The notes under the pieces were generated by a model. That model ran no database searches and was not told the DNA's origin. It worked only from the letters and a program-made list of their open reading frames with translations. From the NCBI GenBank assembly GCA_023442525.1, contig JAEZZA010000011.1, forward strand, positions 1-64,000: DNA of 64,000 nt. Direction: 5' to 3'. Of this stretch, positions 6,459 to 15,324 are shown piece after piece. Positions within the stretch are counted from its first letter, which is position 1. Each line of letters begins with the position of its first letter. The position numbers and the translations under genes were made by a program. The DNA is from Bacteroidota bacterium (GTDB taxonomy: Bacteria; Bacteroidota; Bacteroidia; Bacteroidales; UBA10428).

Positions 6459-8797
6459 AACCTAATTCTCCATAGCATAACAGGTATTATGCCCATTTTT
6501 GAGGCTTCTTCAATTTCTCCGGTATCCGGATTATACATATTGAAAAAGTGATTCTTGTGGTTGGTGAGATTTGTTATGTCAATAGCCCATTCCTGGCTGT
6601 ATTTTCTACGATTCATTTTAAAGGATATTCTCAGGTCAACCCTGTAATAGGCAGGATTTCGCTCCTCAAAAGCCCTTTCATAGTCATAAACGGTTTCACC
6701 TTTAATATGTGATGCTTCCAGATTAATAGGGATTGAACGCATTCCGCCCGCCCATGTAAACTTAACGTCAGCAGTAATCGCCTGATCGTGAGGTAACTTA
6801 AATTCGTAGCCCCCCAGAAGATTAACTACATAATTGCCGTTGTACGCTGTATTACGCCATTTCCCGTCACTTGCCCGGTATTTTGAATCAAAGAGTGAAA
6901 GAGTAGCCAGGTAATAGTAGTTACCTGTGAGAAACCGTTCAAGTGTGATTTCCAGTCCCATATTCCTGCCTTTGCCCTGGTTAACCAGGCTGTCGAGATT
7001 CATACCGTAATATCCGCCTTCGAAGTTCAATACTGAAATGGAAGAGGGATAGTTTTTCACGGGAATGTCGTACAACCACTGATAATATGCCTCTGTTTTC
7101 AAACGCAGGTTTTCGTTGAGCAGATTGTTGTAGCCTACCACAAGGTGATGGCTTTTAGTGAAATCGAGTTTGGAATTCGGCTGTTGGTAAATACGATTCA
7201 GAGTATCCACCAGCACTTCTCTGAAATAGACATTTCTTGGCTGCATCTGACTGTGAAGTCCGTATCCAAGGGTAAACGACTGGGCTTTGCTGAATTGCCA
7301 TTGAAATGAAATTCTTGGCTCAATGGCCAGTTCATTATTCAGGTTAATTTTCTGAAAGTGAACACCAGGTACCACGGAAAGCTGGTCGGAAAACCTGTGT
7401 TGCCATTGGGCATATCCCTGAAACGAAACAACTTTTCCGCTGAAGTCATAAACATGTATAAAATCTTCTGTATTTTCAATGTTAACACTGTCGAGGTAGT
7501 CAATCTGTAAGAGTTCTATGTTGGCCCCGGCAAGAAGATCATTTCGGGAGTTCATTTTACTCCGGAATTCTTCAGAAATAAAATAACGTGTTTCTTCGAA
7601 TTTATTACCATAATGGCTGTCGAGGACATCATTTTTGATTTCTTTACTGATTGTGGAATTATCAGTATAAGTTGTGGCAACAATGGTTTTGAGCCTTGAG
7701 TTTTCCCCGGTTCTTGCCACATGAGTCAATCCCAGAACACCGGTTCTTGAAGCCACATCAGCATATACCTTACGATTGTATTCATTAACGTCATCAAAAG
7801 TAATACTGTTGTTTCCTCCCAGTGCAGAAATTGAAAACCGTCCTGCTTTTGTTCCGGGCAGGTCTATTTTCAGACAAAGATCCTGATAATAGGGTACGGC
7901 GCCAATGCCCATGTCGATTCCCAGTGCATCAAAGACACCAATTGTTGAATATCTGAAATTAGCCAGGTATGACGATCCCGTTTTACGGGAAATGGGTCCT
8001 TCAGCGCCCAATTCAAAACCATTGAATCCGATCTGCCCCATATACTCCCTTTTCTCATTATTCCCGCTACGAATTCCCAGGTCGAACACTCCGGAACCTG
8101 CGTTACCATATTGGGCCGGAAAGGCACCGCTGAAGAAGTCGGAATTACTGAGCACATTATTATTAAGCATACTTATGGGACCGCTGGTAGAGCCCATGTC
8201 TCCAAAATGATTCGGATTGGGAACCGGAATACCGTCGAGTTTCCATAGAAGGCCCGAAGGCGAGTTCCCTCTTATTATAATGGCGTTCACCTGGTCGGAT
8301 CCCACCATTACTCCCGCGAAGTTCTGAGTCATTCTTGCCGGGTCGCCCCAGCTGCCCGCGTATCTTTCGGTTTCTTCAACAGTAAACGAACGGGCGCTGA
8401 TCATGGCCATATCATTAATTGGTTTGTCTTTCCGGCTGTTGGCACGGATAATCACCTGTTCCGTTTCAATGATGTTTTCTTCGAGTGTGATTTTCAAAAT
8501 CGTTTCTTTGCCCGAAACCAGTTCAATGGCTGGCAGGGTAATGGTTTTATATCCTATAAAACTTACCTGAAGGGTGTGACGCCCTACAGGTATTTTTTCA
8601 AGCCTGAAATTCCCCTTTTCATTACTTGTGGTTCCAACCAGGGGATTGGTGCCGACTATAATTACAGATGCACCGATGACCGGAATTTCGGTGTTGGCTT
8701 CAACAATAGTACCTCTGATGGTTTGAGTGATGTTTTGACTTTTTGCTACTGCAAATACCGATAACAGTAAAATAACAGCAATTAAAGAGGTTCTCAT
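6455..8797 (-). CDS. TonB-dependent receptor with carboxypeptidase-like N-domain
   Basis: This outer-membrane transporter has 780 residues. A signal peptide (about 1-20, ending AKSQ) is followed by a carboxypeptidase-D regulatory-like beta-sandwich at about 26-110 (GTIVEANTEIPVIGASVII, GTTSNEKGNFRLEKIPVG), a plug domain at about 130-260 (IIIRGNSPSGLLWKLDGIPV), and a beta-barrel ending in the terminal aromatic residue of ...MLWRIRF. It has no SusD partner, so it is probably not a SusC-type glycan importer; ions, vitamins or peptides are possible substrates. It is transcribed alone, convergent with the tatD-tcdA unit. A TATATTTT sequence upstream may be its -7 element. Substrate unknown. Confidence 0.92.
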   Translation of the reverse strand: MRTSLIAVILLLSVFAVAKSQNITQTIRGTIVEANTEIPVIGASVIIVGTNPLVGTTSNEKGNFRLEKIPVGRHTLQVSFIGYKTITLPAIELVSGKETILKITLEENIIETEQVIIRANSRKDKPINDMAMISARSFTVEETERYAGSWGDPARMTQNFAGVMVGSDQVNAIIIRGNSPSGLLWKLDGIPVPNPNHFGDMGSTSGPISMLNNNVLSNSDFFSGAFPAQYGNAGSGVFDLGIRSGNNEKREYMGQIGFNGFELGAEGPISRKTGSSYLANFRYSTIGVFDALGIDMGIGAVPYYQDLCLKIDLPGTKAGRFSISALGGNNSITFDDVNEYNRKVYADVASRTGVLGLTHVARTGENSRLKTIVATTYTDNSTISKEIKNDVLDSHYGNKFEETRYFISEEFRSKMNSRNDLLAGANIELLQIDYLDSVNIENTEDFIHVYDFSGKVVSFQGYAQWQHRFSDQLSVVPGVHFQKINLNNELAIEPRISFQWQFSKAQSFTLGYGLHSQMQPRNVYFREVLVDTLNRIYQQPNSKLDFTKSHHLVVGYNNLLNENLRLKTEAYYQWLYDIPVKNYPSSISVLNFEGGYYGMNLDSLVNQGKGRNMGLEITLERFLTGNYYYLATLSLFDSKYRASDGKWRNTAYNGNYVVNLLGGYEFKLPHDQAITADVKFTWAGGMRSIPINLEASHIKGETVYDYERAFEERNPAYYRVDLRISFKMNRRKYSQEWAIDITNLTNHKNHFFNMYNPDTGEIEEASKMGIIPVMLWRIRF

Positions 8798-8911
8798 AAA
8801 TTAGGGTTTACCAGTTTTTAAAATATAACATGCATTGAAATTGACAATTATGCATCAGGAACGTTGCACGGTAAACCAAATTTTTTGATGAGTTACGGGG
8901 ATATTTTCCTC

Positions 8912-9712
8912 TTAATCACTTAATAGCCATTCTATGGCGTTTGTGATCATCCGGTCCTGTTCGGCATTACCAAAGGTGAATGACAGTTCCCGCCCTGTAT
9001 TATTTTCGTAGTCGATGTCATTATGACCCATATTTACATAAAGCATCCGGTAGTTTTTGTTTGTCCATACAACAGGGTAGTAACCCTGGTGCCATATTTC
9101 GTGTAGTTTAGGGCCGGTACCAAGCGGGAAGCTCGAAGAGTCTATACTTACGAGAATGTCGATATCCTGTTTCTGACGGAGATCGTTTTCCCAGCTATAC
9201 CATTCATTGGGTGAAGCTGTAAAAAGGGGAGACAGACCTGTGGTTACCGGGTGTGACCTTTCAACCTTCAATACAGCAGAAGTCGGCCTCCAGGTATTGC
9301 CTTTATACTGACCTGATCCCAGGAATTCATTATGATACCAATTCCAATCCTGAGGGTAGGCTGAATTATCGAGTGCAAATCCCGCAAAATGAAATCCGAT
9401 CCAGGCACCGCCTTTTTCCATATAATTTCTGAAAGCATTTCTCTGATTAGCGGAATCGGGCCGTGTGTCAAGGAAGATCAGCAGTTTGCAGTCTTTTAAA
9501 AACTCATCGTTCAGGTTATTCCAGTTATCGGTGAAATCGTATACAATGCCCATGACTTCCGACTGTTTTGCCAACCACTGGTTGGCTTCGTTGACGAAAC
9601 TAATGTGAGCCGGGTCATTTTTAGCGGTATAAAAAGCTATAATTTTACCGGACGGCTTGGTACTGCAGCCAAAGAAAAGGAACAGAAATACGAAAAGGGC
9701 AGCGGATCTCAT
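8912..9712 (-). CDS. ThuA-like domain lipoprotein
   Basis: The 266-residue product has a lipoprotein signal (MRSAALFVFLFLFFGC, lipid attachment at Cys16) and a ThuA-like glutamine-amidotransferase-type fold. Family features are IIAFYTAKNDPAH near the start, LLIFLDTRP, GGAWIGFHFAGFA (where a glycine/histidine replaces the nucleophile of true amidotransferases), SHPVT, and the C-terminal PVVWTNKNYRMLYVNMGHNDIDY with a terminal EWLL helix. Such proteins are implicated in sugar (trehalose, ketosugar) utilisation but are poorly defined. Its ATG overlaps the purN stop by 4 bases (ATGA), so it is cotranscribed behind purN. No functional link to purine synthesis is obvious. Confidence 0.88.
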   Translation of the reverse strand: MRSAALFVFLFLFFGCSTKPSGKIIAFYTAKNDPAHISFVNEANQWLAKQSEVMGIVYDFTDNWNNLNDEFLKDCKLLIFLDTRPDSANQRNAFRNYMEKGGAWIGFHFAGFALDNSAYPQDWNWYHNEFLGSGQYKGNTWRPTSAVLKVERSHPVTTGLSPLFTASPNEWYSWENDLRQKQDIDILVSIDSSSFPLGTGPKLHEIWHQGYYPVVWTNKNYRMLYVNMGHNDIDYENNTGRELSFTFGNAEQDRMITNAIEWLLSD

Positions 9713-10287
9713 AATGCATTATTTTCAAGGACAACTTGTTTAATGACTTCCGGATAATGTTCATATTCAAGTTGGTGAATTCTTGAGGCAAGTGAATCAG
9801 GTGTATCATCGGGCAATACCGGACATTTAGCCTGGAAAATGATATTGCCTCTGTCGTATTCATTATCAATATAGTGTATGGTAATTCCCGACCATTTTTC
9901 GCCGGCTTCAATAACGGACTTATGTACGTGATGGCCATACATGCCTTTGCCTCCGTACGCGGGTAAAAGGGCGGGATGGATATTGATGATTTTACCGGGA
10001 AAAGCGTTAATAAGAGTATTGGGAACCAGCCATAGAAAGCCGGCAAGGATAATCCATTCTACCTGTAAATCAATAAGATGATCGATTACCGTCGAGCGGT
10101 GATAAAAATCATCGCGGTTAAAGACCAGATAAGGGATTCCAAGCTTTTTTGAGCGCTCAATAACCAGGGCATCGGGACGATTGGTGCAAATACATGAAAC
10201 CTTTATCTGAGGCTCATTTCGGAGTTTTAAAGCAATGTTCTCGGCATTGGTACCCGACCCCGAAGCAAAGATGGCCAAATGATGCAT
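9709..10287 (-). CDS. purN: phosphoribosylglycinamide formyltransferase
   Basis: PurN transfers the formyl group from 10-formyl-THF to GAR in step 3 of purine synthesis. The product has 192 residues, normal length. Motifs: SGSGTN at 9-14 (phosphate binding), catalytic Asn102 and His104 in INIHPALLPAYGGKGMYG, and Asp145 in YDRGNII. The gene is divergent from acpP, and the ThuA-like lipoprotein gene overlaps its 3' end. purN next to acpP-fabF-rnc is a recurring Bacteroidota arrangement. Confidence 0.96.
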   Translation of the reverse strand: MHHLAIFASGSGTNAENIALKLRNEPQIKVSCICTNRPDALVIERSKKLGIPYLVFNRDDFYHRSTVIDHLIDLQVEWIILAGFLWLVPNTLINAFPGKIINIHPALLPAYGGKGMYGHHVHKSVIEAGEKWSGITIHYIDNEYDRGNIIFQAKCPVLPDDTPDSLASRIHQLEYEHYPEVIKQVVLENNAL

Positions 10288-10376
10288 TGTTATAATTTAT
10301 TAAATTAAAATACAATATGTTACAAATCACGACAGGGGTAAATTATTCCCGTAATCCAAAGAAAAATAAAAATTTG

Positions 10377-10408
10377 TTTGTTTTTTCCTTATTATTGCAT
10401 TTTCTTTG
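10377..10408 (+). promoter_or_regulatory. likely acpP-fabF-rnc promoter
   Basis: TTTG (10377-10380) and TTTCTTTG (10401-10408) are 20 nt apart, a Bacteroidota -33/-7 arrangement with T in place of A at the second base of TAnnTTTG. About 45 nt of AT-rich leader precede the acpP ATG. The rest of the purN-acpP spacer (10288-10454) shows no gene. Confidence 0.5.
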
Positions 10409-10454
10409 CACAGCATTTTTTAAAAAATTATCCTAACAATTTAAATTTGTTATT

Positions 10455-10694
10455 ATGTCAGACATTGCATCTAGAGTAAAGGCTATTATTGTTGACAAAT
10501 TAGGTGTTGATGAAAGCGAAGTAACACCCGAAGCCAGCTTCACGAACGATTTGGGTGCTGATTCACTTGATACAGTTGAGCTGATCATGGAATTTGAAAA
10601 AGAATTCAATATCGGAATTCCCGACGATGCAGCTGAAAACATTGCCACCGTTGGAGACGCCATTAAGTACATTGACGAGAATGTAAAGAAGTAA
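10455..10694 (+). CDS. acpP: acyl carrier protein
   Basis: This 79-residue acidic carrier protein holds growing acyl chains on 4'-phosphopantetheine. The attachment site is Ser37 in GADSLDTVEL, the canonical DSL motif. Length and charge pattern are typical. It is followed after 25 bases by fabF, the usual order, and its own strong promoter-like sequence lies upstream. The central fatty acid synthesis role is certain. Confidence 0.98.
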   Translation: MSDIASRVKAIIVDKLGVDESEVTPEASFTNDLGADSLDTVELIMEFEKEFNIGIPDDAAENIATVGDAIKYIDENVKK

Positions 10695-10719
10695 CTTCAG
10701 TTTTATTAACACTTTCATT

Positions 10720-11973
10720 ATGGAGTTAAAGCGAGTTGTGGTTACCGGCATTGGTGCGGTAACTCCCATTGGTAATAATGTTCAGGATTATTGGAATGGT
10801 TTAATAAATGGTATTAGCGGTTCCGATCTGATTACCCGCTTTAACACAGAAAACTTCAAGACCAAATTCGCCTGTGAGGTCAAAAACTTCAATCCAGAAG
10901 ATTACTTCGACCGGAAGGAACAAAAAAAATACGATCTCTTTACCATATTTGCCCTTGTGGCTGCCGACCAGGCAGTTGTGGATTCAGGTATTAATATTGA
11001 AAGTGTTAATAGAGACCGGGTAGGAGTAATCTTTGGATCAGGCATCGGTGGTTTCAACACATTTCTTAATGAAGTAAGGGATTATTTTAAGGGCAATGGC
11101 ATTCCGCGCTTTAATCCTTTCTTTATCCCCAAGATGATTTCAGATATCGCTGCCGGACATATTTCAATGAAATATGGTTTTCGCGGGCCGAATTATGCAA
11201 CTGTCTCGGCTTGTGCAACCGGTACTAATGCGATAATCGACGCTTACAATCTCATTCGTCTTGGAAAGGCCGACCTGTTTGTTAGCGGCGGTTCCGAAGC
11301 CGGCATCTGCGAACCCGGAATAGGTGGTTTCAACGCTATGCATGCACTTTCCACGAATAACAATGAGTATAAAACAGCTTCCCGCCCCTTCGATAAAACC
11401 CGTGACGGTTTTGTTATGGGTGAAGGCGGTGGTGCGTTAATTCTCGAAGAATTGGAGCATGCCAAGGCTCGTGGCGCTAAAATTTATGGCGAAATGATTG
11501 GTGCAGGCCTGTCGGCCGATGCTCACCACCTTACAGCTCCGCATCCCGAAGGACTTGGTGCCACACTGGTGATGAGAAATGCATTGGAAGATGCCGGTTT
11601 GCAGCCTTCAGAGATTGACTACATCAACGTTCACGGAACATCTACTCCTCTGGGCGACATTTCGGAATGCAAAGCTATTCTGAACGTATTTGGAGAAAGT
11701 GCCTACAAACTGAATATCAGTGCAACCAAGTCCATGACCGGGCATCTCCTCGGAGCGGCTGGAGCTATTGAGGCAATTGCGGCATTGCTTGCTACCAAAT
11801 ACGATACCATCCCTCCTACCATCAATTTCAACAACCCGGATGAAGAAATAGACCCGAAGCTGAATATGACTTTCAACAAGGCACAGAAGCGCGTTGTAAA
11901 TGCTGCTCTAAGCAATACGTTTGGATTTGGAGGTCATAATACCTCAGTAATATTCAGAAAATATTCTTCTTAA
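10720..11973 (+). CDS. fabF: beta-ketoacyl-ACP synthase II
   Basis: FabF condenses malonyl-ACP with acyl-ACP in chain elongation. The 417-residue thiolase-fold enzyme shows the complete Cys-His-His set: Cys165 in TVSACATGTNA, His305 in NVHGTSTPLGD, and His342 in SMTGHLLGAAGA. The GFGGHN segment near the C-terminus is also present. It is preceded by acpP and followed after 4 bases by rnc, so it is cotranscribed with both. Confidence 0.97.
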   Translation: MELKRVVVTGIGAVTPIGNNVQDYWNGLINGISGSDLITRFNTENFKTKFACEVKNFNPEDYFDRKEQKKYDLFTIFALVAADQAVVDSGINIESVNRDRVGVIFGSGIGGFNTFLNEVRDYFKGNGIPRFNPFFIPKMISDIAAGHISMKYGFRGPNYATVSACATGTNAIIDAYNLIRLGKADLFVSGGSEAGICEPGIGGFNAMHALSTNNNEYKTASRPFDKTRDGFVMGEGGGALILEELEHAKARGAKIYGEMIGAGLSADAHHLTAPHPEGLGATLVMRNALEDAGLQPSEIDYINVHGTSTPLGDISECKAILNVFGESAYKLNISATKSMTGHLLGAAGAIEAIAALLATKYDTIPPTINFNNPDEEIDPKLNMTFNKAQKRVVNAALSNTFGFGGHNTSVIFRKYSS

Positions 11974-11977
11974 TAAA

Positions 11978-12700
11978 GTGCTTAAAAGGTTATTCCGTAC
12001 CGATCAATACCTATTCCCTCCAGAAAGAAGTTTTTCAAGACAGCTAAAACGTATTATCGGTTTCAGACCGAGAAATTTCAAGCTGTATCAGCTTGCTTTT
12101 ATACATAAATCTGCATCTCAGTGCGTGTTCAATGATTCGAGGCTCAACAATGAGCGCCTTGAATACCTTGGCGATGCTGTCCTCGATGCTATGGTTGGCG
12201 AATATCTGTATCACAGATTTCCCGACAAGGAGGAAGGTTTTCTTACCCAAACACGATCCAAGCTTGTTAACCGCGACAACCTGAATCACCTGGCCATCAA
12301 ACTGGGTATAGGCGAAATGATCATATCCAAAATGTCGCGCGACAATCATAAATCCGTTTACGGTGACACGCTCGAAGCGCTGATTGGTGCTTTATACCTG
12401 GATAAGGGATATGAAAAAACCAGAAAGATAGTCCTGGAAAGAATTATTCAGAGCGATGTCAATATCAACCGTTTGCTGGCAACCGAAACCGATTTCAAGA
12501 GCCGGATTATCGAGTGGGGACAGAAAAATAAAAAATCTATCAGCTTTACCAGTTTTGAAGAAATAGAAGAACAAAGCAATACACCTGTTTTTATAACTCA
12601 CCTGTTTGTTGTTGATGATGTTGTGGGCCGTGGCAGTGGTTCATCAAAAAAGGAAGCTGAACAGAATGCTGCAAGGCAGGCATTGCAGTTATTGGAATAG
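11978..12700 (+). CDS. rnc: ribonuclease III
   Basis: RNase III cleaves double-stranded RNA in rRNA and mRNA processing. The 240-residue product has the endonuclease domain signature ERLEYLGDAVLDAM at 59-72 (Glu62, Asp66), the second acidic pair in GDTLEALIGALYLDKG at 129-144, and a C-terminal dsRNA-binding domain at about 168-238 (SGSSKKEAEQNAARQALQLL). The start codon is GTG, 4 bases after the fabF stop; no ATG precedes the conserved core. It has an N-terminal extension of about 25 residues, usual in Bacteroidota. It converges on the IPExxxVDY gene with 8 bases between stops. Confidence 0.96.
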   Translation: MLKRLFRTDQYLFPPERSFSRQLKRIIGFRPRNFKLYQLAFIHKSASQCVFNDSRLNNERLEYLGDAVLDAMVGEYLYHRFPDKEEGFLTQTRSKLVNRDNLNHLAIKLGIGEMIISKMSRDNHKSVYGDTLEALIGALYLDKGYEKTRKIVLERIIQSDVNINRLLATETDFKSRIIEWGQKNKKSISFTSFEEIEEQSNTPVFITHLFVVDDVVGRGSGSSKKEAEQNAARQALQLLE

Positions 12701-12708
12701 CCTTCTTT

Positions 12709-13158
12709 TTATACTACCAGAATCCCTGCAATTCCCTTAATCTTCTCGGGTTGAAGAATTAATGCGGTGGAGACTACCTCCAATGATTTAATTTTCTTTT
12801 CGAAATCCTGCAATTCTGTATTGCTCAGTTCGCCGATTATCTGAAGCACATAATCGAGTTTCCTGACCTCAGGAAATAAAAAACCATCGGGACAGCGGTT
12901 CGAGATCAGGTAATATTTCATATACCTGTTTTCGTCTTCGTACAAATACCTGCTGAATTCAAGATCTTCTTTACGGCGTACCTCGTGTATAAGCAGATTA
13001 TCCACTCTCAGGAACTGCATGCCGAGTTTCTGGTTCATTTCCCAAACCACACGGTAATCATTTTCGTGTGATGAAATACCAATCAGCTTAAAATTGATCT
13101 GGTCTTCAACCTTTAATTTCAGCGGCTTTTTTTTACTATTTGATCTTTCCGGTGACAA
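12709..13158 (-). CDS. IPExxxVDY family protein
   Basis: The 149-residue protein matches the Bacteroidota-restricted family named for its I-P-E-x3-V-D-Y motif, seen here as LFPEVRKLDY near residue 95. Other family features are the INFKLIGISSHENDYRVVWEMN start and the C-terminal LQPEKIKGIAGILVV. Its function is unknown. The start must be TTG at 13158: the codon before it is a stop, and no ATG or GTG precedes the conserved core. It sits convergent to rnc, a common neighbour of this family, and 31 bases behind exbD on the same strand. Confidence 0.85.
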   Translation of the reverse strand: MSPERSNSKKKPLKLKVEDQINFKLIGISSHENDYRVVWEMNQKLGMQFLRVDNLLIHEVRRKEDLEFSRYLYEDENRYMKYYLISNRCPDGFLFPEVRKLDYVLQIIGELSNTELQDFEKKIKSLEVVSTALILQPEKIKGIAGILVV

Positions 13159-13174
13159 TTATTGATATAGATTT

Positions 13175-13182
13175 CAAAGTAA
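13175..13182 (-). promoter_or_regulatory. possible -7 element for the IPExxxVDY gene
   Basis: On the minus strand the sequence is TTACTTTG, one mismatch from TAnnTTTG, 16 nt before the TTG start codon. It lies just at the exbD stop, so the gene may be transcribed both by readthrough from exbBD and from this site. Confidence 0.3.
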
Positions 13183-13189
13183 TTCCGGA

Positions 13190-13591
13190 CTATCCACCCG
13201 ACTTTTCCGTGGCCAAAATCATTTTAACATCCAGGTTGCTTCCTATCTGAAGCACATCAACCAGATCCTGGATGGTTAAGGATGCATCGGCCCTGACCAC
13301 GATAGTTACATCGGGTAATTTGGCTTTGATCGCCTTTAATTCCGATTCAATATCCTGATAAAGCACGGGTTTTTCGTCGATATAATACAACTTCTTCCGG
13401 GTGATTGAAAGCGTGATCTGCTTTTTTGCAATTGTCTGACTTGAATTTGCTTTGGGCAGGAACAGCCTGATCACATGCGGGTTAGCGAAAGTAGATACGA
13501 TAAGAAAGAACAGCAGCAGAAAGAACATAATGTCATTCAGAGATGCTGTTGCTACTTCCGCCCTGAAATCATGACGACGTTTGATCTTCAT
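13190..13591 (-). CDS. exbD: ExbD/TolR family biopolymer transport protein
   Basis: ExbD is the periplasmic partner of the ExbB proton channel and energises TonB or Tol systems. The 133-residue product has a short basic cytoplasmic start (MKIKRRHDFR), a single membrane helix at about 17-34 with the essential Asp in SLNDIMFFLLLFFL, and a periplasmic domain with the TIVVRADASLTIQDLVDVL fold. The start overlaps the exbB stop by one base (TAATG), so the two are translationally coupled. The tonB gene lies just upstream of exbB. Confidence 0.93.
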   Translation of the reverse strand: MKIKRRHDFRAEVATASLNDIMFFLLLFFLIVSTFANPHVIRLFLPKANSSQTIAKKQITLSITRKKLYYIDEKPVLYQDIESELKAIKAKLPDVTIVVRADASLTIQDLVDVLQIGSNLDVKMILATEKSGG

Positions 13592-14283
13592 TACCTGTTG
13601 CTGACGATATTCATAAATTCAAAAGCTTCCTCTTCGACCTCAGAAATAAACCGGTCGATTCGCATATTCAGAACGTGATACCCGGTGTAGGCGATGATTC
13701 CGACTATCAGACCTGTTCCGCTTGAGATCATCTTTTCGTACAGTCCGCCCGAAATAATACCGATACTTATATTATCGGTGAGCGATATATTGTAGAAGAT
13801 CTTTATGATCCCCGAGATAGTTCCAATAAATCCAAGCATAGGAGCTATACCAGCTATAAGTCCCAGGTATCCCAGGTGCTTACTTACCTTTGCAACTTCA
13901 ATATTACTGGCCGATTCCAATGTGCTTTCGATTTCTTCGGGCGACTTCCCCACTTTGGGCAAAGCATGCCTGAAAATATTCGAATACGAAGAGTGATCAT
14001 TCTGCAGATGCGATTCGGCTGCCTTAATTTCACCTTTGCGCATCAGTTCATTGAAATGATTTACATATCCGGGGTCGATAGTGAGAGCATGCCGTATATC
14101 GAGGAACTTTTTAATGATAAGATAAACGGCAACAATTGAAAGAATTACGATGGGAATAAGTATATAACCCCCTTTAATAAAGAGAGACAGAAAAGAAATT
14201 TCACCTGACCCTGATTTTTTGGTTAACTCCATTGCATATTCAGGTCCGGTAGTTTGTGCGAAAAGAATTACAGAACTGATCAT
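13591..14283 (-). CDS. exbB: MotA/TolQ/ExbB proton channel protein
   Basis: This inner-membrane protein has 230 residues and three predicted helices: about 34-55 (YILIPIVILSIVAVYLII), about 135-160 (LGLIAGIAPMLGFIGTISG) and about 175-200 (GTGLIVGIIAYTGYHVL). The PMLGFIGTISGI and ISSGTGLIVGI segments are the proton-channel signature. It lies 78 bases behind tonB and overlaps exbD. Together the three form the energy transducer for TonB-dependent receptors such as the one at 6.5-8.8 kb. Confidence 0.93.
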   Translation of the reverse strand: MISSVILFAQTTGPEYAMELTKKSGSGEISFLSLFIKGGYILIPIVILSIVAVYLIIKKFLDIRHALTIDPGYVNHFNELMRKGEIKAAESHLQNDHSSYSNIFRHALPKVGKSPEEIESTLESASNIEVAKVSKHLGYLGLIAGIAPMLGFIGTISGIIKIFYNISLTDNISIGIISGGLYEKMISSGTGLIVGIIAYTGYHVLNMRIDRFISEVEEEAFEFMNIVSNR

Positions 14284-14361
14284 ATTGTTAATTCGGTTTT
14301 ATAACTTTTAACGTAAAAATATCTGAAAGGCTACAAAAATAATCAAATCAATCACGGGCGA

Positions 14362-15129
14362 TCAGCTCATAGGTATAAAATTTATCGGCATTCTGAAGAG
14401 GAAGTTAATAGGCTTTCCGTGTAACATCCCCGGTTTCCAGGGAGGCATATTCCTGATGGTTTTGACTGCTTCCTCATCAATGATCGGATTAACGCCCCGC
14501 TCCACTTTAACGTCGGTTACATGGCCTGTTTTGCTGATAACAAAAGTAACAATTACGGTTCCATGGATTTTTTGCTTGATAGCCATGGGAGGATAACGTA
14601 AGTTTCGCTCAACATATTTTGTAGCATCCCCGCCTGGGAATTCCGGTAAACGGTCGAACATCCCGCTCATTCCCAAACCATCGCCCGGGAAGCCTCCAAA
14701 TGCAGTACTGTCGTTTACCAACAGGCCCGAACTTTCGTCGCCTTTTTCTTCGTTTGTGATCAAATCATCAAGCGGTTTTATATCCTGATCAACCGGATTG
14801 TCGGATACGACAAAACCCGGAACCGGTTTGGCCTTCTCGGGAAGCGGCATAATATCCTCCGGTTTTTTTGCGGCTGGAGCACCTCCAACCAGATCGGCCA
14901 ATTCTTCAGGACTCAGAAGGTTTCCCTGTGTGCTTTTGAGGTAAGGCGAACCGGAACCAGTGTATAAATACACGCTTTCGTCACCGGCATCTTTCAGGTA
15001 CCAGAAATACCCGAGACTAATAGCCAGAGCAAAGATGATCGAAGACAAAAAACCTGTCAGAAGACGGATGTGAAATCGTTTTCGCAGGCGATAAGAACCA
15101 TATTCACGGTTCCTGTCTTCATAAATCAT
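14362..15129 (-). CDS. tonB: energy transducer TonB
   Basis: TonB links ExbBD proton flow to outer-membrane receptors. The product has a cytoplasmic segment with the Bacteroidota TonB hallmark EDRNREYGSYRLRKR, a membrane helix (LLTGFLSSIIFALAISLGYF), a proline- and acid-rich periplasmic linker, and the C-terminal TonB domain (YPPMAIKQKIHGTVIVTFVI, PPWKPGMLHGKPINFLFRMPI). The start is uncertain. The open frame extends to a TTG at 15225, but that region contains two -7-like elements, so I favour the only downstream ATG at 15129 (255 residues); a TTG at 15153 is also possible. exbB follows after 78 bases. Confidence 0.88.
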   Translation of the reverse strand: MIYEDRNREYGSYRLRKRFHIRLLTGFLSSIIFALAISLGYFWYLKDAGDESVYLYTGSGSPYLKSTQGNLLSPEELADLVGGAPAAKKPEDIMPLPEKAKPVPGFVVSDNPVDQDIKPLDDLITNEEKGDESSGLLVNDSTAFGGFPGDGLGMSGMFDRLPEFPGGDATKYVERNLRYPPMAIKQKIHGTVIVTFVISKTGHVTDVKVERGVNPIIDEEAVKTIRNMPPWKPGMLHGKPINFLFRMPINFIPMS

Positions 15130-15203
15130 ATCCTCAATAGTGGCCCTTCTCAATTCACTTGTTTTAATACCCTTTCCGGTAATAACTGATACTTTTAAAC
15201 GCA

Positions 15204-15230
15204 CAAAAGTAAGTATAGTATACAAAAATA
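15204..15230 (-). promoter_or_regulatory. candidate tonB promoter with two -7 elements
   Basis: On the minus strand, TATTTTTG (15230-15223) and TACTTTTG (15211-15204) both fit TAnnTTTG exactly. Initiation a few bases past either one would leave out the most upstream start codon of the tonB frame. I could not find a clear -33 TTTG for either. Confidence 0.45.
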
Positions 15231-15298
15231 ATGCAGAATAATCAGTAACAGTTTTGCACTCCTATAACACGGTCATCTGATTTTACCGTCAAAATTAA

Positions 15299-15317
15299 GC
15301 CCCGTCAGAGACGGGGC
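15299..15317 (-). terminator. GC hairpin, probable terminator of a lost gene
   Basis: GCCCCGTC-AGA-GACGGGGC is a perfect 8-bp stem. On the minus strand it is followed by a modest T-rich tail (TTAATTTTG). It lies between divergent tonB and rprX, where no terminator is expected, and directly after a 32-codon open segment on the same strand (15325-15423). Confidence 0.5.
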
Positions 15318-15324
15318 CCGATTA

